A stretch of 64,000 nt of DNA from Sinotaia quadrata (Eukaryota > Mollusca > Gastropoda > Architaenioglossa > Viviparidae). Location of the stretch: NCBI GenBank assembly GCA_028829895.1, contig CM054184.1, forward strand, positions 26,057,201 to 26,121,200, given 5' to 3'. How positions within the stretch are numbered: the stretch's first letter is position 1; the number at the start of each line of letters is the position of its first letter. Positions 1 through 11,224 of this stretch are shown piece after piece. A program made the position numbers and the translations under genes. The notes beneath the pieces are model-generated. The model had not been told where the DNA came from. It searched no databases and saw only the letters and a program-made list of their open reading frames with translations.

Positions 1-2030
1 GCACGTAACTAATTACAAGTAATCGAAAATCTTAATTTAAAATTATTAATAATTCTCCCACAAGAAAAGTATGTCTTTCACTTGGCGGATTATAAGGGTG
101 TCGTAAAACTCGACATTTTACACAATAATAATATAGACGTTTTATTATCGCATAATGTTTTGCAGGTAAAAAAGAAAAATCTGTGTTTATTTATATTTAA
201 CGAACATCCACCCAATATTACTCCAATATAAGGTGTTAATATATGTGTAAGAAGGTTAATAAATTTATATTCAAGAGGCTTCGGCCACCACCGCCACCAC
301 CAACGGAGGGCGGTGCGCCAAACTAGGTGCGACCTGTTTCACCCCCTTCCACCAGCCCTTCTGCCATCCACCTCAGACGTACCGCGAGGTTGTGGGACTC
401 CCCCAGAAGCAGCCCAAAACTGAAAACATCGTGAAGTTGAGAGGTCTATTGCGGCTTCTGGGGTGAGAGAGAACGTAACAGTAATAAATTTATCGCGAAA
501 GCCGGAAACGCCCCCCTATATTAAAAACAATAAATTTAATAAATCAATAATCAAATATATAGCATGGAGTCAAAAGGATGTTCACATTTACACCACTTCA
601 CAACAATTTTTGATTAAACGTTAGACAATCAGTTAGTTATCCCAGCATAGACATCAGCAGTCAAATTAACATATATTCATAGAAATGAGAGTGGATTTTT
701 AGAAAGATAATTTTAGTAACTGTACATAATTTTTTCAATGATGGCCGCTGTCACTAGCACCTGATCACAATCACACAGTTTGCAACAAGTCACTGTCTTT
801 CTTATTTAGATGACGGTCCAATGTACCGCTTCCAGGCACATTACACAACTGTTCCAGAATCTTCAATGCGCTCACAAAGCACACAGTAGAGAACTGTCCA
901 GAATGTCGTAAGCGCTATCAAGCATTCAGGAGGAATGTTCAAAATAATCTTCATGTGTGCCATTTAGCACACCATGAGGAATGTTCAAAATAATCTTCAT
1001 GTGCGCCACTTAGCACACCATGAAGAATGTTCAAAATAATCTTCATGTGCGCCACTTAGCACACCATGAGGAATGTTCAAAATAATCTTCATGTGTGCCA
1101 TTTAGCACACCATGAGGAATGTTCAAAATAATCTTCATGTGCGCCACTTAGCACACCATGAGGAATGTTCAAAATAATCTTCATGTGCGCCATTTAGCAC
1201 ACCATGAGGAATGTTCAAGAAATGTTCGTGAATTCTCGAGACCAAACTCAAGCCTCAGTTTTCGCTGTATTGGCTCTCAAACGGAAATCACAGAAATCAA
1301 CTTACAGCAACATGTTTACTGATAAGTTCGACGATAATGCTGGATACACACCCCAACGTGGTCCAGTTGATTACAGTAGTCACTGCAGTCTGAAGCGGAT
1401 ACAAACAACAAAACAATAGGTGTGCTCTTTTCTGCAAAAGTCAAATTAAGGCAGCTCTAAACTTCAGGCATATTTCTACTCTAATTTCCTTTATTTCTTA
1501 CATACATTCTCAACCTATAAATCCTGCAACAATATTCATTAGCCTGATACACAAGCAGCATAAGAATAAAGCACTGATCAAAATTCACAAGTATAATGTA
1601 CAACGTAATCAAATTAGTGAATATAGAAATAATGGTTCAGTTACATTAAACATTCTCCAATTCATAGATCAATAGCAAACTTGTACATTCATTCTTTATC
1701 AGTCAGTTCACTTACCATAAGCTAATGATTGCCTCTATGACTGGACTCGAGCTATGTCAAAATCAAAGTGATTAGAATATCGAACTTTCTTCAACAAAAT
1801 AACTTTCGATCCATTCCCTTTGGATGATGTTGTTATGAACAACTGTGAGACTATTAGAAAAAAATACTCATCCGCTTGGAACTGGTTTGGATTGCATCAG
1901 CAAGTTCTAGCATATTCTCCACCTGAGTTGTTTACTCCCCAAGGTCGGATCACATTAACATTGGCAGCAAATATATAATTATTAAGTTTAGAAATATGGA
2001 CAGGCAAATTTACCCCGCCATACATAACAA
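1..2030 (+). repeat. Dispersed repeat family A, copy 1
   Basis: Starts CTAATTACAAGTAATCGAAA and ends near ATGGACAGGCAAATTTAC. The same 5' and 3' blocks appear at 61440-62960, and inner blocks (gtgtaagaaggttaataaat, gttctagcatattctcc) are shared. It carries an insertion (about 280-530) and an internal 46-bp array at 925-1215. No coding capacity is recognisable, although one open frame of 71 codons exists. Probably a non-autonomous transposon. Confidence 0.7.
925..1215 (+). repeat. 46-bp minisatellite, about 6 copies
   Basis: Unit begins GGAATGTTCAAAATAATCTT and contains CACTTAGCACACCATG. It lies inside family A copy 1. The corresponding family A sequence at about 4755 has a single unit. Confidence 0.95.
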
Positions 2031-2049
2031 ACACACACACACACACACA

Positions 2050-2096
<47 letters not shown>

Positions 2097-2104
2097 ACAC
2101 ACAT
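2031..2104. repeat. (AC)n microsatellite
   Basis: Nearly pure AC dinucleotides at the end of family A copy 1. The open frame over it is an artefact. Confidence 0.97.
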
Positions 2105-2248
2105 TCCTGTGCGAATTTTAATCATCATAGATACCCACATAGGTACTTATTTAGACTCTTATACAACATACATATTCTCACTGTGATTTATATTAATTCT
2201 AACCCAAACTGACATACGTACATAGCTTTGACACATGTTTATACGTAC

Positions 2249-2353
2249 GTTGACTTGTTGAGGTGTAAGGCCAGCCACCAAGTACTGTGCTTGTATAGCC
2301 CAGTGGTCAACTTCATCATTGTTTGCATCAAACGCTTTCATTGTAATTAATGG
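2249..2353 (-). CDS. Hydrolase exon 5
   Basis: 105 nt, acceptor TTTGACAG, donor AAC/GTACGT, phase 0 on both sides. It codes PLITMKAFDANNDEVDHWAI then QAQYLVAGLTPQQVN. Composition and frame fit the C-terminal half of the hydrolase. No further exon is visible down to position 1, which is filled by a dispersed repeat. Confidence 0.75.
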
Positions 2354-5300
2354 CTGTCAAATAATTATGTTATTAATCAAATATATTTTAATATATTTCT
2401 CAAGTAAAATATCTTTGTATAAAGTATGCTAATAAAATTAATTGTTGTAAATCATTCTACACTTCTTGCATGATAGCATCTACAAGCACACTCTACAACA
2501 CACTATACAAGCACACTCTACAAGCACACTATACAAGCACACTCTACAAGCACACTATACACACTCTACAATACACTATACAAGCACACTCTACAAGCAC
2601 ACTCTACAATACACTATACAAGCACACTCTACAAGCACACACACTCTACAAGCACACTCTACAATACACTATACAAACACACTCTACAAGCACATTATAC
2701 AAGCACACTATACAAGTACACTCTACAAGCACACTATACAAGTACACACTACAAGCACACTTTACGAGCACACATCTCTACTCTAATGTTGTGTTATGTA
2801 TAAACACGTATTACAAATGTTTCTACGCTGATTATAAGCACACATTACCCTTTTCTCTCCACTGATATCATATCATACTTTTATTTAACATGATGAATGC
2901 ACTCATTCAAATGCAAGAAAATCTAACAAGTCTTTGTATTCATATTCATGCTCAAAATTTATTCGTGCTTGATATTCAATCAATGTTTCATTCAGTCTAT
3001 TTGAGGTTCACATGGTAAATTCAGTCTCTTTGAGGTTCACGTGGTAATTCAGTCTCTTTGAGATTCACGTGGCATATTCCATCTCTTAAAGGTTTACGTG
3101 GTACGCTTAGTCTGTTAAAGGTTCGTGTGGTACAGTCTGAGGTTCACATGGCACATTAAATCTGTTTGAGACTGACATAGTACTTTCATTCTACTGTATT
3201 ACCTTAAAGGCTTAAACTAAAGGCATGATATATTTGCTAACGTAATTCTGTATTATCTTATCGATATGATAGATTTGCTAACGTAAAATGTATTACCTTA
3301 CCGTCATGAAAGATTTGTGAACGTAATACAGTAATACATGACAATTGGCTAACATAATACTGTAATACCTTACCGTCATGACAATTGGCTAACATAATAC
3401 TGTAATACCTTACCGTCATGACAATTGGCTAACATAATACTGTAATACCTTACCGTCATGACAATTGGCTAACATAATACTGTAATACCTTACCGTCATG
3501 ACAATTGGCTAACATAATACTGTAATACCTTACCGTCATGACAATTGGCTAACATAATACTGTAATACCTTACCGTCATGACAATTAGCTAACATAATAC
3601 TGTAATACCTTACCGTCATGACAATTGGCTAACATAATACTGTAATACCTTGCCGTCATGACAATTGGCTAACATAATACTGTAATACCTTACCGTCATG
3701 ACAATTGGCTAACATAATACTGTAATACCTTGCCGTCATGACAATTGGCTAACATAATACTGTAATACCTTACCGTCATGACAATTGGCTAACATAATAC
3801 TGTAATACCTTACCGTCATGACAATTGGCTAACATGTAATACCTTACCGTCATTATAGACAGTGTCTCTGCATGCGCAGTTTGGAGCGTTATTATGGCCC
3901 TTTGCGCATCAGAATCAGGAACTATAGCTCGCAATGACGCCACCAGGAATGCCGACGTATGATTGGCTATTAAACTGTATGCTGTTTCGGCCGATACTTC
4001 TGGTGTCAGGTCCTTGTCAACTACTGCTGGGGGCATCGGACCGGAAGCAAATTGAGCATGAGAGACTCCACGCATGACAACAACTGGTTTACGGTAAACA
4101 TTGGAAGGATCAGTGGTCATAATTGCTTGAAGATCCCTGAAATTGTATTTACATTCAAAATGAGGAACAAATCTAAAGTTGTGACCGTTTCACAGTTTCT
4201 TTGCTGAAAGAAGTATACTGTGTCTGAATATAATTATATACTACTAAAGTTTATAACTTTAATGACAAGGATATGCATGGATTATTATGTTTAATCAGTC
4301 TAGTAAATAAATCGGCTTTTAATATTTCGTAAATGTTCGCCATTGATCTATGATTTGAATTGGAGAATTCTTTATGTAATTGAACCGTTTTTCTATATTC
4401 ATTAATTTGACTATTTTGTACATTATTCTTGTGAATTTTGATTATTGCTATATTTGTTATGCTGTGTGTGTATCAGGCTAACGAAATTGTTGTAAATTGA
4501 GAATTTGATTAAGGAGTTTAGAGATGAAATATGCCTGAAATTTAGAGCTGCCTGAATTTGACTTTTGCAGAGCAGAGCACGCCTTTTTGGATTGTCACGT
4601 CACGCTACAGTGACCACTGCACTCTACTTGATTACGTTGGTGTGTGAATCCAGCATTGTCATCAACGTATCAGTAAAACGTGTTGCTGTAAGTTGATTTC
4701 CATTTGAGTACAAATATGGCAGAAATTGTGGTTTGAGTTTGGTCTCGAAAATTCATGAAGATTATTTTGAATGTTCCTCATGGATTTGGAGTAAATGTGA
4801 TTGGAACATCAAGAACATTCCTCCTGATGTGCTTGATAGCGCATGTGAAATTCAGGATGATTCACTATGGCATGCTTGGAGAGCATGTCAGTAATTCTGG
4901 AACAGATATGTAATATACCTCTAGAAGGGACATGTGAGGCCTTGCCTAAATATGATTGTGGAACACATGCTGGCGACAGCAACCATCATTTAACAGGTTA
5001 TGTGTACTGACTTTAACTATTTTTCTAGAACTCCACTCACATTTCCATGATAATATCCAATAACTTGATTATATATTTATGCTACTGAGTGCTTATGTTT
5101 ATGCTAGGATAAACTGAATGCTTGTCCAGCTTTAATCGAACATTAAAGTGATGTAAATGTCAAAGCTCTTTAATTATATTCACATGTTATAAATTTGATG
5201 TTGATTTAATAAATTTATTGTTAAATTTATTGACCTTCTTACACATATTGATAACCATATGTTGGAAAGACATTTGGTGGAGGGGGGCTCGTTAAATATA

Positions 5301-6636
5301 GATTAAAGACGGATTTGTCTTCTCCTTTAGTAAGAAGTTTTTCACCTATGGAAATATTGTGTGATGGTAAATGTTTGTCTTTGATGTTGTGGAAGAGAGA
5401 AAACGTTTACAGCTTCTGTATATCCGCCAAATGAGAAAGACGAGTGGTGTCTTCTGGATAATTTTTAATAGGATAAATTAAGATTCCCATCACTTCTAAT
5501 TAGTTAAGGACGATTAAGTAATAAAACCTTTACAGGAAGAGAATGTTCAGACAAAATACAAAACAAATAAACGTTGAAAGTGTTTTTATCTAAGTAGGCG
5601 CCGACTTTTAATTTTCACCGGTGGATGGGTGGGCAAAGTAGTACAATGACAAGGGGACTAAAAGATACGTGTACTCTGTGCATAACTAAGCAGGGTGGGG
5701 AGAGGAATTGTTTCTTCTTCCCACTCCACCCCATCCCTGAATTCAGCGCCTATAGTTTTTAATCATATTTGCAAATGAAAACAGAAACCAAATCATTGCT
5801 TGCACTATGTTTGCAAGTGATTAAAAATAGAAATGTCGTATTAAAAATATAAATAAAACAACATTTCTCATAATATTTGTTTTGATGATGGGTAGTAATA
5901 GAAATGAAATACTGACTGAAGTGTTTGTGATGAGCTGGATAATGACACAAAATGAAACACTGACTGAAGTGTTTGTGATGAGCTGGATAGTGACACAAAA
6001 TGAAACACTGACTGAAGTGTTTGTGATGACCTGGATAATGACACAAAATGAAACACTGACTGAAGTGTTTGTGATGAGCTGGATAGTGACAAAATGAAAC
6101 ACTGACTGAAGTGTTTCGATGATCGATAAAATGTCAAAATGAAACACTCACTGAAACGTGTCCACAATTCTTGTGATGCGTGTCTGTCCATCAAGGTCTC
6201 CGGAGATGGTTAGAACGGGCACAGGGTAGGAATCAAGGCTGACGTCATGAGTAAGGTAAGCAGCATAAAGTAAGATACCTTTAAGGTGACTCGATGGAGA
6301 TTGTCCGTACTGACCAACAAACACACCTGTGACAAATTAGCATTCACTTCATTATTGCATTTATCTTTATTCATGCCCTTCCAGCTTTGCATTTGTTCTC
6401 CGTTTTATATATGTATCCCAGATGTATATTTGTATTCTCGTTTTATATATGTATCCCAGATGTATATTTGTGTTCTCGTTTTATATATGTATATGTTTCA
6501 GAATTATCTAATATAGTCTGATTTTATAATTATGATCTCAGCTTTATGCTTTCTGTTTTAATCTTTTGTGTGTTCTCACTTTTATGAATGTGCTACCAAC
6601 TCTATCTTTGTTTTCTCATTTTGTGTTCCCACTTTG

Positions 6637-6688
<52 letters not shown>

Positions 6689-7094
6689 AATTCCAGCTGT
6701 GTATATGTTCCAGCTGATTATGTGTGTATTTCCACATGTGTGTGTGTTTCCCAGCTGATTGTGTATATATTTCCAGCTGTGTGTGTGTGTTCCCAGCTGA
6801 TTATGTGTGCTGTGTTGTGTGTATTTCCAGTTCTTTGTGTTCCCAGCTTTGCATGTGTTGTGTTGTGTGTGCATGAGTGTATTTCTAGCTGTGTGTATAT
6901 ATGTTCCCAGCTTTATGTGTATGTATTGTGCTCTGTGTAGTGCATTTCCAGCTGTATGTGTTTGTGTGTGTTGTGTGTGTATTCTCAGCTGTATGTGGGT
7001 TTTTATCTTTGTGTTTGTGCATGGTATTTATTATTGTGTGTGTGTGTGTGTGTGTGTATTTCTAGCCTTGTGTATGTACGCATGTTTATTTCAG

Positions 7095-7188
<94 letters not shown>

Positions 7189-10095
7189 AGTTTAGTGTAT
7201 AGTATTGATATGCACTGAGAGAGAACGGGAAAAGACAGAGAGAATAAGTAAATTCTTCCACCAACAGGAAAGCAGTTTTCTACTCACCCCCTAAACTATG
7301 TCCTGCCACAAACACGTTGTCTGTAGTCATGCCACTGGAGTTCAAATGATCAATGGCAGAACTGATCGCACTGGATAGTTCTAATGGATTGGGTGTATCC
7401 ATCAAAAATCCTTCTAGTAACACCAGCCATAGTTTAAGCTCACTTGCCCTCTGGATCTCTAGCGCTAGTGACAAGACAGGCAAACAAATACAGTTATGAA
7501 AACTGTAGTTAACTAAACAAATGACTGCACATTGGAATTCTAGTGGTACTATTAAGACAGGCAAACAAATACAGTTAGGAAAACTGTAGTTAACTAAACA
7601 AATGACTGCACATTGGAATTCTAGTGGTACTATTAAGACAGGCAAACAAATACAGTTAGGAAAACTGTAGTTAACTAAACAAATGACTGCACATTGGAAT
7701 TCTAGTGGTACTATTAAGACAGGCAAACAAATACAGTTATGAAATGACTGCATATTGGATCAGTATAAATAGGCCTGTCTGTTTGTACAATGTATTTTAC
7801 TACTGAATCAGATCAGTATAAATAGGCCTGTTTGTACAATGTATTTTACTACTCAATCAGATCAGTATAAATAGGCCTGTTTGTACAATGTATTTTACTA
7901 CTCAATCAGATCAGTATAAATAGGCCTGTTTGTACAATGTATTTTACTACTCAATCAGATCAGTATAAATGGGCCTGTGTGTACAACGCCGCAACCCTTA
8001 GTCTTGCAAAATGAGTTATAAACAGTGCCCCGTCCTTGAAATGAGTTGTAAACAGTGCTCCGTCCTTGAAATGAGTTGTAAACAGTGCCCCGTCCTTGAA
8101 ATGAGTTGCAAACAGTGCTCCGTCCTTGAAATGAGTTGTAAACAGTGCCCCGTCCTTGAAATGAGTTGTAAACAGTGCCCCGTCCTTGAAATGAGTTGTA
8201 AACAGTGCCCCGTCCTTGAAATGAGTTAATTTTATAAGTTAAGCCAAATGAAGCGTAAGGTCAGTATTCTTGACGACGTGTCAGGATGACAGTTGAGAAA
8301 AGGGCCACAGTTAAATGCTGACATAAAGATCACCCATCATATTTTTTTTAAAGTAAAAGCTAGTATCGTTTTGGACATTTTGAATCGCAACCCGGTAATA
8401 ATTTTCAAATCCTCACAAATCTACAAGAAATCACTACATAAATCACAATGCATTTTTTTTTAAGTGGGAGTATTGGGAGTATTGTTTCTGACAATTTGCA
8501 TTGCAAAATATAACTTGGAAATACGAGCTGATGTCATACCCCAGTGTACCACGTGACAAGGATTACCTTTGTTCGTTATTCTGCGTACCCAATGGAGCGT
8601 TTAACCTTTTTCTAACAGATCTAAGGTGAAGCATGCAATATTTCAAATAATCCCACCCCTTAAGACAGGCAAACAAATACAGTTATGAAAACTTTAAGAA
8701 ATTAATGTTCTTTTGTCTCTAAATGTCTTCCAAAACTGTAATACATAAAAACTGTTGAAGCATTATGGTTCAGGCGACGGGAAAAAAATTCTGTTAATCC
8801 ACAAAATTCTGTAAAATGTTTTTTGCAGCAATAATTTTGTATATTTCATCTGTCTCTTGTTTCTTACACCTTTCTCTTGCACATTACACATGTTTTATTT
8901 ATTTCACCCATCTCTTGTTTATTACACTGTTTCTTATATTATACCTGTCTTGTTTATTTCACCCATTTCTTGTTTATTACATTGTTTCTCATATTATACC
9001 TGTCTTGTTTATTACACCTGTCTCTTGCATATTACACGTATCTTTTGTTTATTATACCTATCTCTTATTTATTATCCCTGATTCTTGCATATTACTCCTG
9101 TCTCTTGCATACCATACCTACCTCTTGTTTATTACACCTGTCCCTTGCATATTACACCTGTCTTTTATATTTGTTTCTTGTTCATAAAACCTGCCTCTTG
9201 TTCATTACTCGTCTATTGTTGTTACATCTATCTCTTGTTTATTACACCTATTTCTTGCATTTTACAAACACGTATCTTGCAAAGTATAACTATCTCTTGT
9301 ATATTACAACTATCTCTTGTTTATTACACCTATTTCTTGCATTTTACAAACACCTATCTTGCAAAGTATAACTATCTCTTGTATATTTAACTATCTCTTC
9401 TTAAGTGTGACCTTTAGAGCAACATTTGAACGCTATATTGCATGTCTCTTTACTGTTCAAATGCACTAGGAAATTTTGTTTACGTCAAATGCACTAGGAA
9501 ATTTGGTTTACGAAAAATGCACTAGGAAATTTTGTTTACGTCAAATGCACTAGGAAATTTTGTTTACGTCAAATGCACTAGGAAATTTGGTTTACGTTTA
9601 CGTCAAATGCACTAGGAAATTTTGTTTACGTCAAATGCACTAGGAAATTTGGTTTATGTCAAATGCAGCTTACGTAAACCTCCAGGAATGCAACCTATAC
9701 GTAAGTGAAGGATTACCTGTAAACTCCAGTATTACGGACAATATTTGCTATTTCTATTTTTAAAAATAAGTCATACGCATAAATATCTATTTCGTTTTTA
9801 TGCCTTAGGCTTTTATATGAAATCATGTTTATTTAACTCGGACTAAATTTGACATGTCACTAACCGGTAATAAACCATTATCATTTGTACATACAAAAAG
9901 ACCACTCTCCCTGCACACTCTCTTACCTAGCGGTCTGTATGCCTCGCCAGATATCAGGGCCCCTGGGACGAGAATTAGGGCGGCTTCTACTCCTGAAGTT
10001 TTGCTGGGTGCGATGATGACCGGCGTCACTCGAGCAGTGGTGAGTAAGATTGAATTTGTGGCCAAAATAACGACGTACACCCAACATTCCATCAT
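2249..10095 (-). CDS. Secreted alpha/beta hydrolase (lipase/esterase-like), 5' five exons of a partial gene
   Basis: Five exons (10095-9927, 7464-7288, 6326-6152, 4136-3848, 2353-2249) with GT/AG borders and matching phases give exactly 305 codons. The 3' end lies outside the window. Residues 1-22 are hydrophobic like a signal peptide (WVYVVILATNSILLTTA). The nucleophile elbow GHSLGG (Ser113) follows a predicted strand (NVFVA), an acid candidate lies in SGDLDGQTRI (Asp159 or Asp161), and the catalytic His candidate is in GVSHAQF (His200). The fold resembles dienelactone-hydrolase or chlorophyllase-like enzymes; the substrate is unknown. The gene looks coding and not frameshifted, but it is unusually packed with minisatellites at its exon borders. 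No name is assigned. Confidence 0.85.
2470..2790 (+). repeat. 13-bp minisatellite (ACAAGCACACTAT type)
   Basis: About 24 variant units of ACAAGCACACT(A/C)T in hydrolase intron 4. Overlapping open frames coding HYTSTLYKHTL-like peptides are by-products of the repeat. Confidence 0.95.
2985..3165 (+). repeat. Imperfect 30-33-bp tandem repeat
   Basis: Five to six degenerate units around TCAGTCTCTTTGAGGTTCAC in hydrolase intron 4. Confidence 0.75.
3325..3853 (-). repeat. 40-bp minisatellite containing the exon 4 splice donor
   Basis: About 13 copies. On the minus strand each unit starts ATGACGGTAAGGTATTACAG. The unit nearest the exon is the real donor (ATGACG/GTAAGG), shortened by 6 nt. Two units (around 3650 and 3730) carry GCAAGG in place of GTAAGG. 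Confidence 0.97.
3848..4136 (-). CDS. Hydrolase exon 4, catalytic His segment
   Basis: 289 nt, acceptor ATTTCAG, donor ACG/GTAAGG. It codes DLQAIMTTDPSNVYRKPVVV, MRGVSHAQFASGPMPPAVV and helices ending ETLSIMT. VVV--GVSHAQFASG contains the His of the triad. The donor lies in the first unit of a 40-bp array in which the same donor is repeated about 13 times. Confidence 0.87.
4335..5530 (-). repeat. Dispersed repeat family A, copy 2 (inverted)
   Basis: Reverse-complement match to copies 1 and 4: GACCTTCTTACACATATTG, AATATAGATTAAAGACGG and the terminal AAGATTCCCATCACTTCTAA block near 5500. It lies in hydrolase intron 3, between exon 4 and exon 3. Confidence 0.7.
5885..6125 (-). repeat. 48-bp minisatellite derived from the exon 3 splice donor region
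   Basis: About five units. On the minus strand each contains ACACTTCAGTCAGTGTTTCA, which matches the exon 3 end and donor (ACGTTTCA/GTGAGTGTTTCA) with small changes. It sits directly downstream of exon 3. Confidence 0.9.
6152..6326 (-). CDS. Hydrolase exon 3, acid-residue segment
   Basis: 175 nt, acceptor TTGTCACAG, donor TTTCA/GTGAGT. It codes VFVGQYGQSPSSHLKGILLY, AAYLTHDVSLDSY and PVPVLTISGDLDGQTRITRI. The pattern PVLTISGDLDG is the strand and acid turn of alpha/beta hydrolases. Both junction codons are completed in frame by the neighbouring exons. Confidence 0.87.
6390..6500 (+). repeat. 38-bp tandem repeat, three copies
   Basis: Units begin CGTTTTATATATGTATCCCA, in hydrolase intron 2 just upstream of exon 3. 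Confidence 0.85.
6637..7190 (+). repeat. GT-rich region with three (GT)n microsatellites
   Basis: Pure GT runs at about 6637-6685, 7041-7060 and 7099-7187, joined by degenerate GTGT/CCCAGCTG-type repeats. It fills most of hydrolase intron 2. The CVCVCV open frames are artefacts. Confidence 0.95.
7288..7464 (-). CDS. Hydrolase exon 2, nucleophile elbow GHSLGG
   Basis: 177 nt, acceptor GTCACTAG, donor GGGG/GTGAGT. It codes ALEIQRASELKLWLVLLEGF, DTPNPLELSSAISSAIDHLN, then SGMTTDNVFVAGHSLG. The upstream part of the long open frame here (to 7753) is an 81-bp tandem repeat read through the acceptor, not protein. Confidence 0.88.
7465..7745 (-). repeat. 81-bp minisatellite containing the exon 2 splice acceptor region
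   Basis: Three and a half units. On the minus strand each contains CTGTATTTGTTTGCCTGTCT followed by an AG (ACTAGAATTCCA), homologous to the true tract and acceptor CTGTATTTGTTTGCCTGTCT-TGTCACTAG. The unit length is a multiple of 3 and gives a long false open frame. Confidence 0.95.
7748..7985 (+). repeat. 49-bp minisatellite, about 5 copies
   Basis: Unit contains GATCAGTATAAATAGGCCTG. Hydrolase intron 1. Confidence 0.93.
8008..8229 (+). repeat. 30-bp minisatellite, 7 copies
   Basis: Unit ATGAGTTGTAAACAGTGCCC plus CGTCCTTGAA. It yields a false repeated open frame (MSCKQCPVLE) on the plus strand, antisense to the hydrolase intron. Confidence 0.95.
8830..9395 (+). repeat. Pyrimidine-rich 20-32-bp degenerate tandem repeat
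   Basis: Variants of CTCTTGTTTATTACACCTGT repeated over about 560 bp in hydrolase intron 1. Several overlapping open frames are by-products. Confidence 0.9.
9455..9668 (+). repeat. 28-bp minisatellite, about 7 copies
   Basis: Unit CAAATGCACTAGGAAATTTT plus GTTTACGT. Hydrolase intron 1, about 260 bp from exon 1. Confidence 0.95.
9927..10095 (-). CDS. Hydrolase exon 1, signal peptide and first strand
   Basis: 169 nt from ATG (two tandem Met codons) to donor CTAG/GTAAGA, exit phase 1. It codes the signal-like segment and the first core strand and loop (AALILVPGALISGEAYRPL). The LVPGA--SGEAY pattern is typical of the oxyanion-hole region in this type of hydrolase. The plus-strand open frame over the same bases is a shadow. 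Confidence 0.8.
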
Positions 10096-10250
10096 TCCTT
10101 AAGAGAGTGTTTTTTTCGTCTGCAATCATAAAGCAGTAAATCAATCAAAGATGATCTCGGTATTAAAATACATTCCTTAAGAGAGTGTTTTTTTGTCTGC
10201 AATCATAAAGAAGTAAATCAATCAAAGGTGATTTCGGTATTAAAATACAT
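10093..10250 (-). repeat. 77-78-bp tandem duplication of the hydrolase 5' flank, breakpoint at the start codon
   Basis: Two copies (10093-10170, 10171-10247) begin CATTCCTTAAGAGAGTG. On the minus strand each copy ends AAGGAATG, so the duplicated block carries an ATG at its end. The block probably includes the 5' untranslated leader. Confidence 0.85.
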
Positions 10251-10299
10251 TAGAAATTCTATCCGCTATAGAAACTAAAAATATGCCATGTATTATATT

Positions 10300-10628
10300 T
10301 ACGTGTATTAAGTACGAAAATACGTCATGTAATCTAGAGGTTGTCATCCTTTAAAACACCTCATGCAAGTTACATGTGTATTAAGTACGAAAATACGCCA
10401 TGTAATCTAGAAGTTGTCAACCTTTAAAACAGGTCATGCAAGTTACATGTGTATTAAGTACGAAAATACGCCATGTAATCTAGAAGTTGTCAACCTTTAA
10501 AACAGGTCATGCAAGTTACATGTGTATTAAGTACGAAAATACGCCATGTAATCTAGAAGTTGTCAACCTTTAAAACAGGTCATGCAAGTTACATGTGTAT
10601 TAAGTACGAAAATACGCCATATATTAAA
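10300..10628 (+). repeat. 73-bp minisatellite, 4-5 copies
   Basis: Unit includes TGTGTATTAAGTACGAAAAT and CATGTAATCTAGAAGTTGTC. No coding content. Confidence 0.95.
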
Positions 10629-10849
10629 GCAGAGGCGGGCTAACTATTAAGAGCACGGGCCGGCATTCACGAGGAAGATGGACCGATGCCTCTAGTCACC
10701 TGCAACATTCCGTGAATCGCGTCAGGCCCGCTGCTGATCAATCAGCCGAACGAACCCGTTGTGCTAATAACAATCGTGTATTGAGCAAGAGCGGGTTCGA
10801 GTTTGTATCTCTGTTCTTGAGATTTCTGAATCTGAGTCCTGAGACTTCT

Positions 10850-10965
10850 TGAGGAGTTCTGGACTGGTTGACTTAAGTTCTGGACAGGTTGACTTAAGTT
10901 CTGGACTGGTTGACTTAAGTTCTGGACTGGTTGACTTAAGTTCTGGACTGGTTGACTTAAGTTCT
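10850..10965 (+). repeat. 21-bp minisatellite, about 5 copies
   Basis: Unit GACTGGTTGACTTAAGTTCT plus G. It gives the false NLSQPVQ repeat on the minus strand. The 10630-11225 stretch around it holds no gene I recognise. Confidence 0.93.
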
Positions 10966-11224
10966 GCTGAACTTGATGTGAGGGATCATAGTTGATGTTA
11001 TGGATCGCCGCTGAAGCCCACAAACTTATGCCGATTGGGGTGCGAGCGTTGCCATACTTGATGGGAGAGTGCTGCCATATCCAATGAATGAAGCTACAGA
11101 TAAGTGATGACAATAAAACTGGAATCACTAATTGACATTTGGAACAATTCGTAAAGCTAGATAATAGGTAGTCTTATTTGACTGAGTATCTGAATTTTTG
11201 ATTTCTTGAGATGATGTTCCAAAT

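Noticed and set aside
1897..2100. Open frame coding CVCVCV and similar open frames at 6602-7202
   Set aside because: Pure (GT)n or (AC)n microsatellites read in frame; no gene signal outside the repeat.
3325..3853. CRISPR-like regular repeats (40-bp array and other arrays)
   Set aside because: Units are directly tandem with no unique spacers, in an animal genome with spliced genes; these are minisatellites.
7465..7753. Extension of hydrolase exon 2 through the 81-bp repeats
   Set aside because: The open frame continues only because 81 is divisible by 3; a proper acceptor (GTCACTAG) at 7464 gives the phase required by exon 1.
8011..8229. MSCKQCPVLE decapeptide repeat protein
   Set aside because: 30-bp minisatellite inside an intron of the opposite-strand hydrolase gene; no flanking coding sequence.
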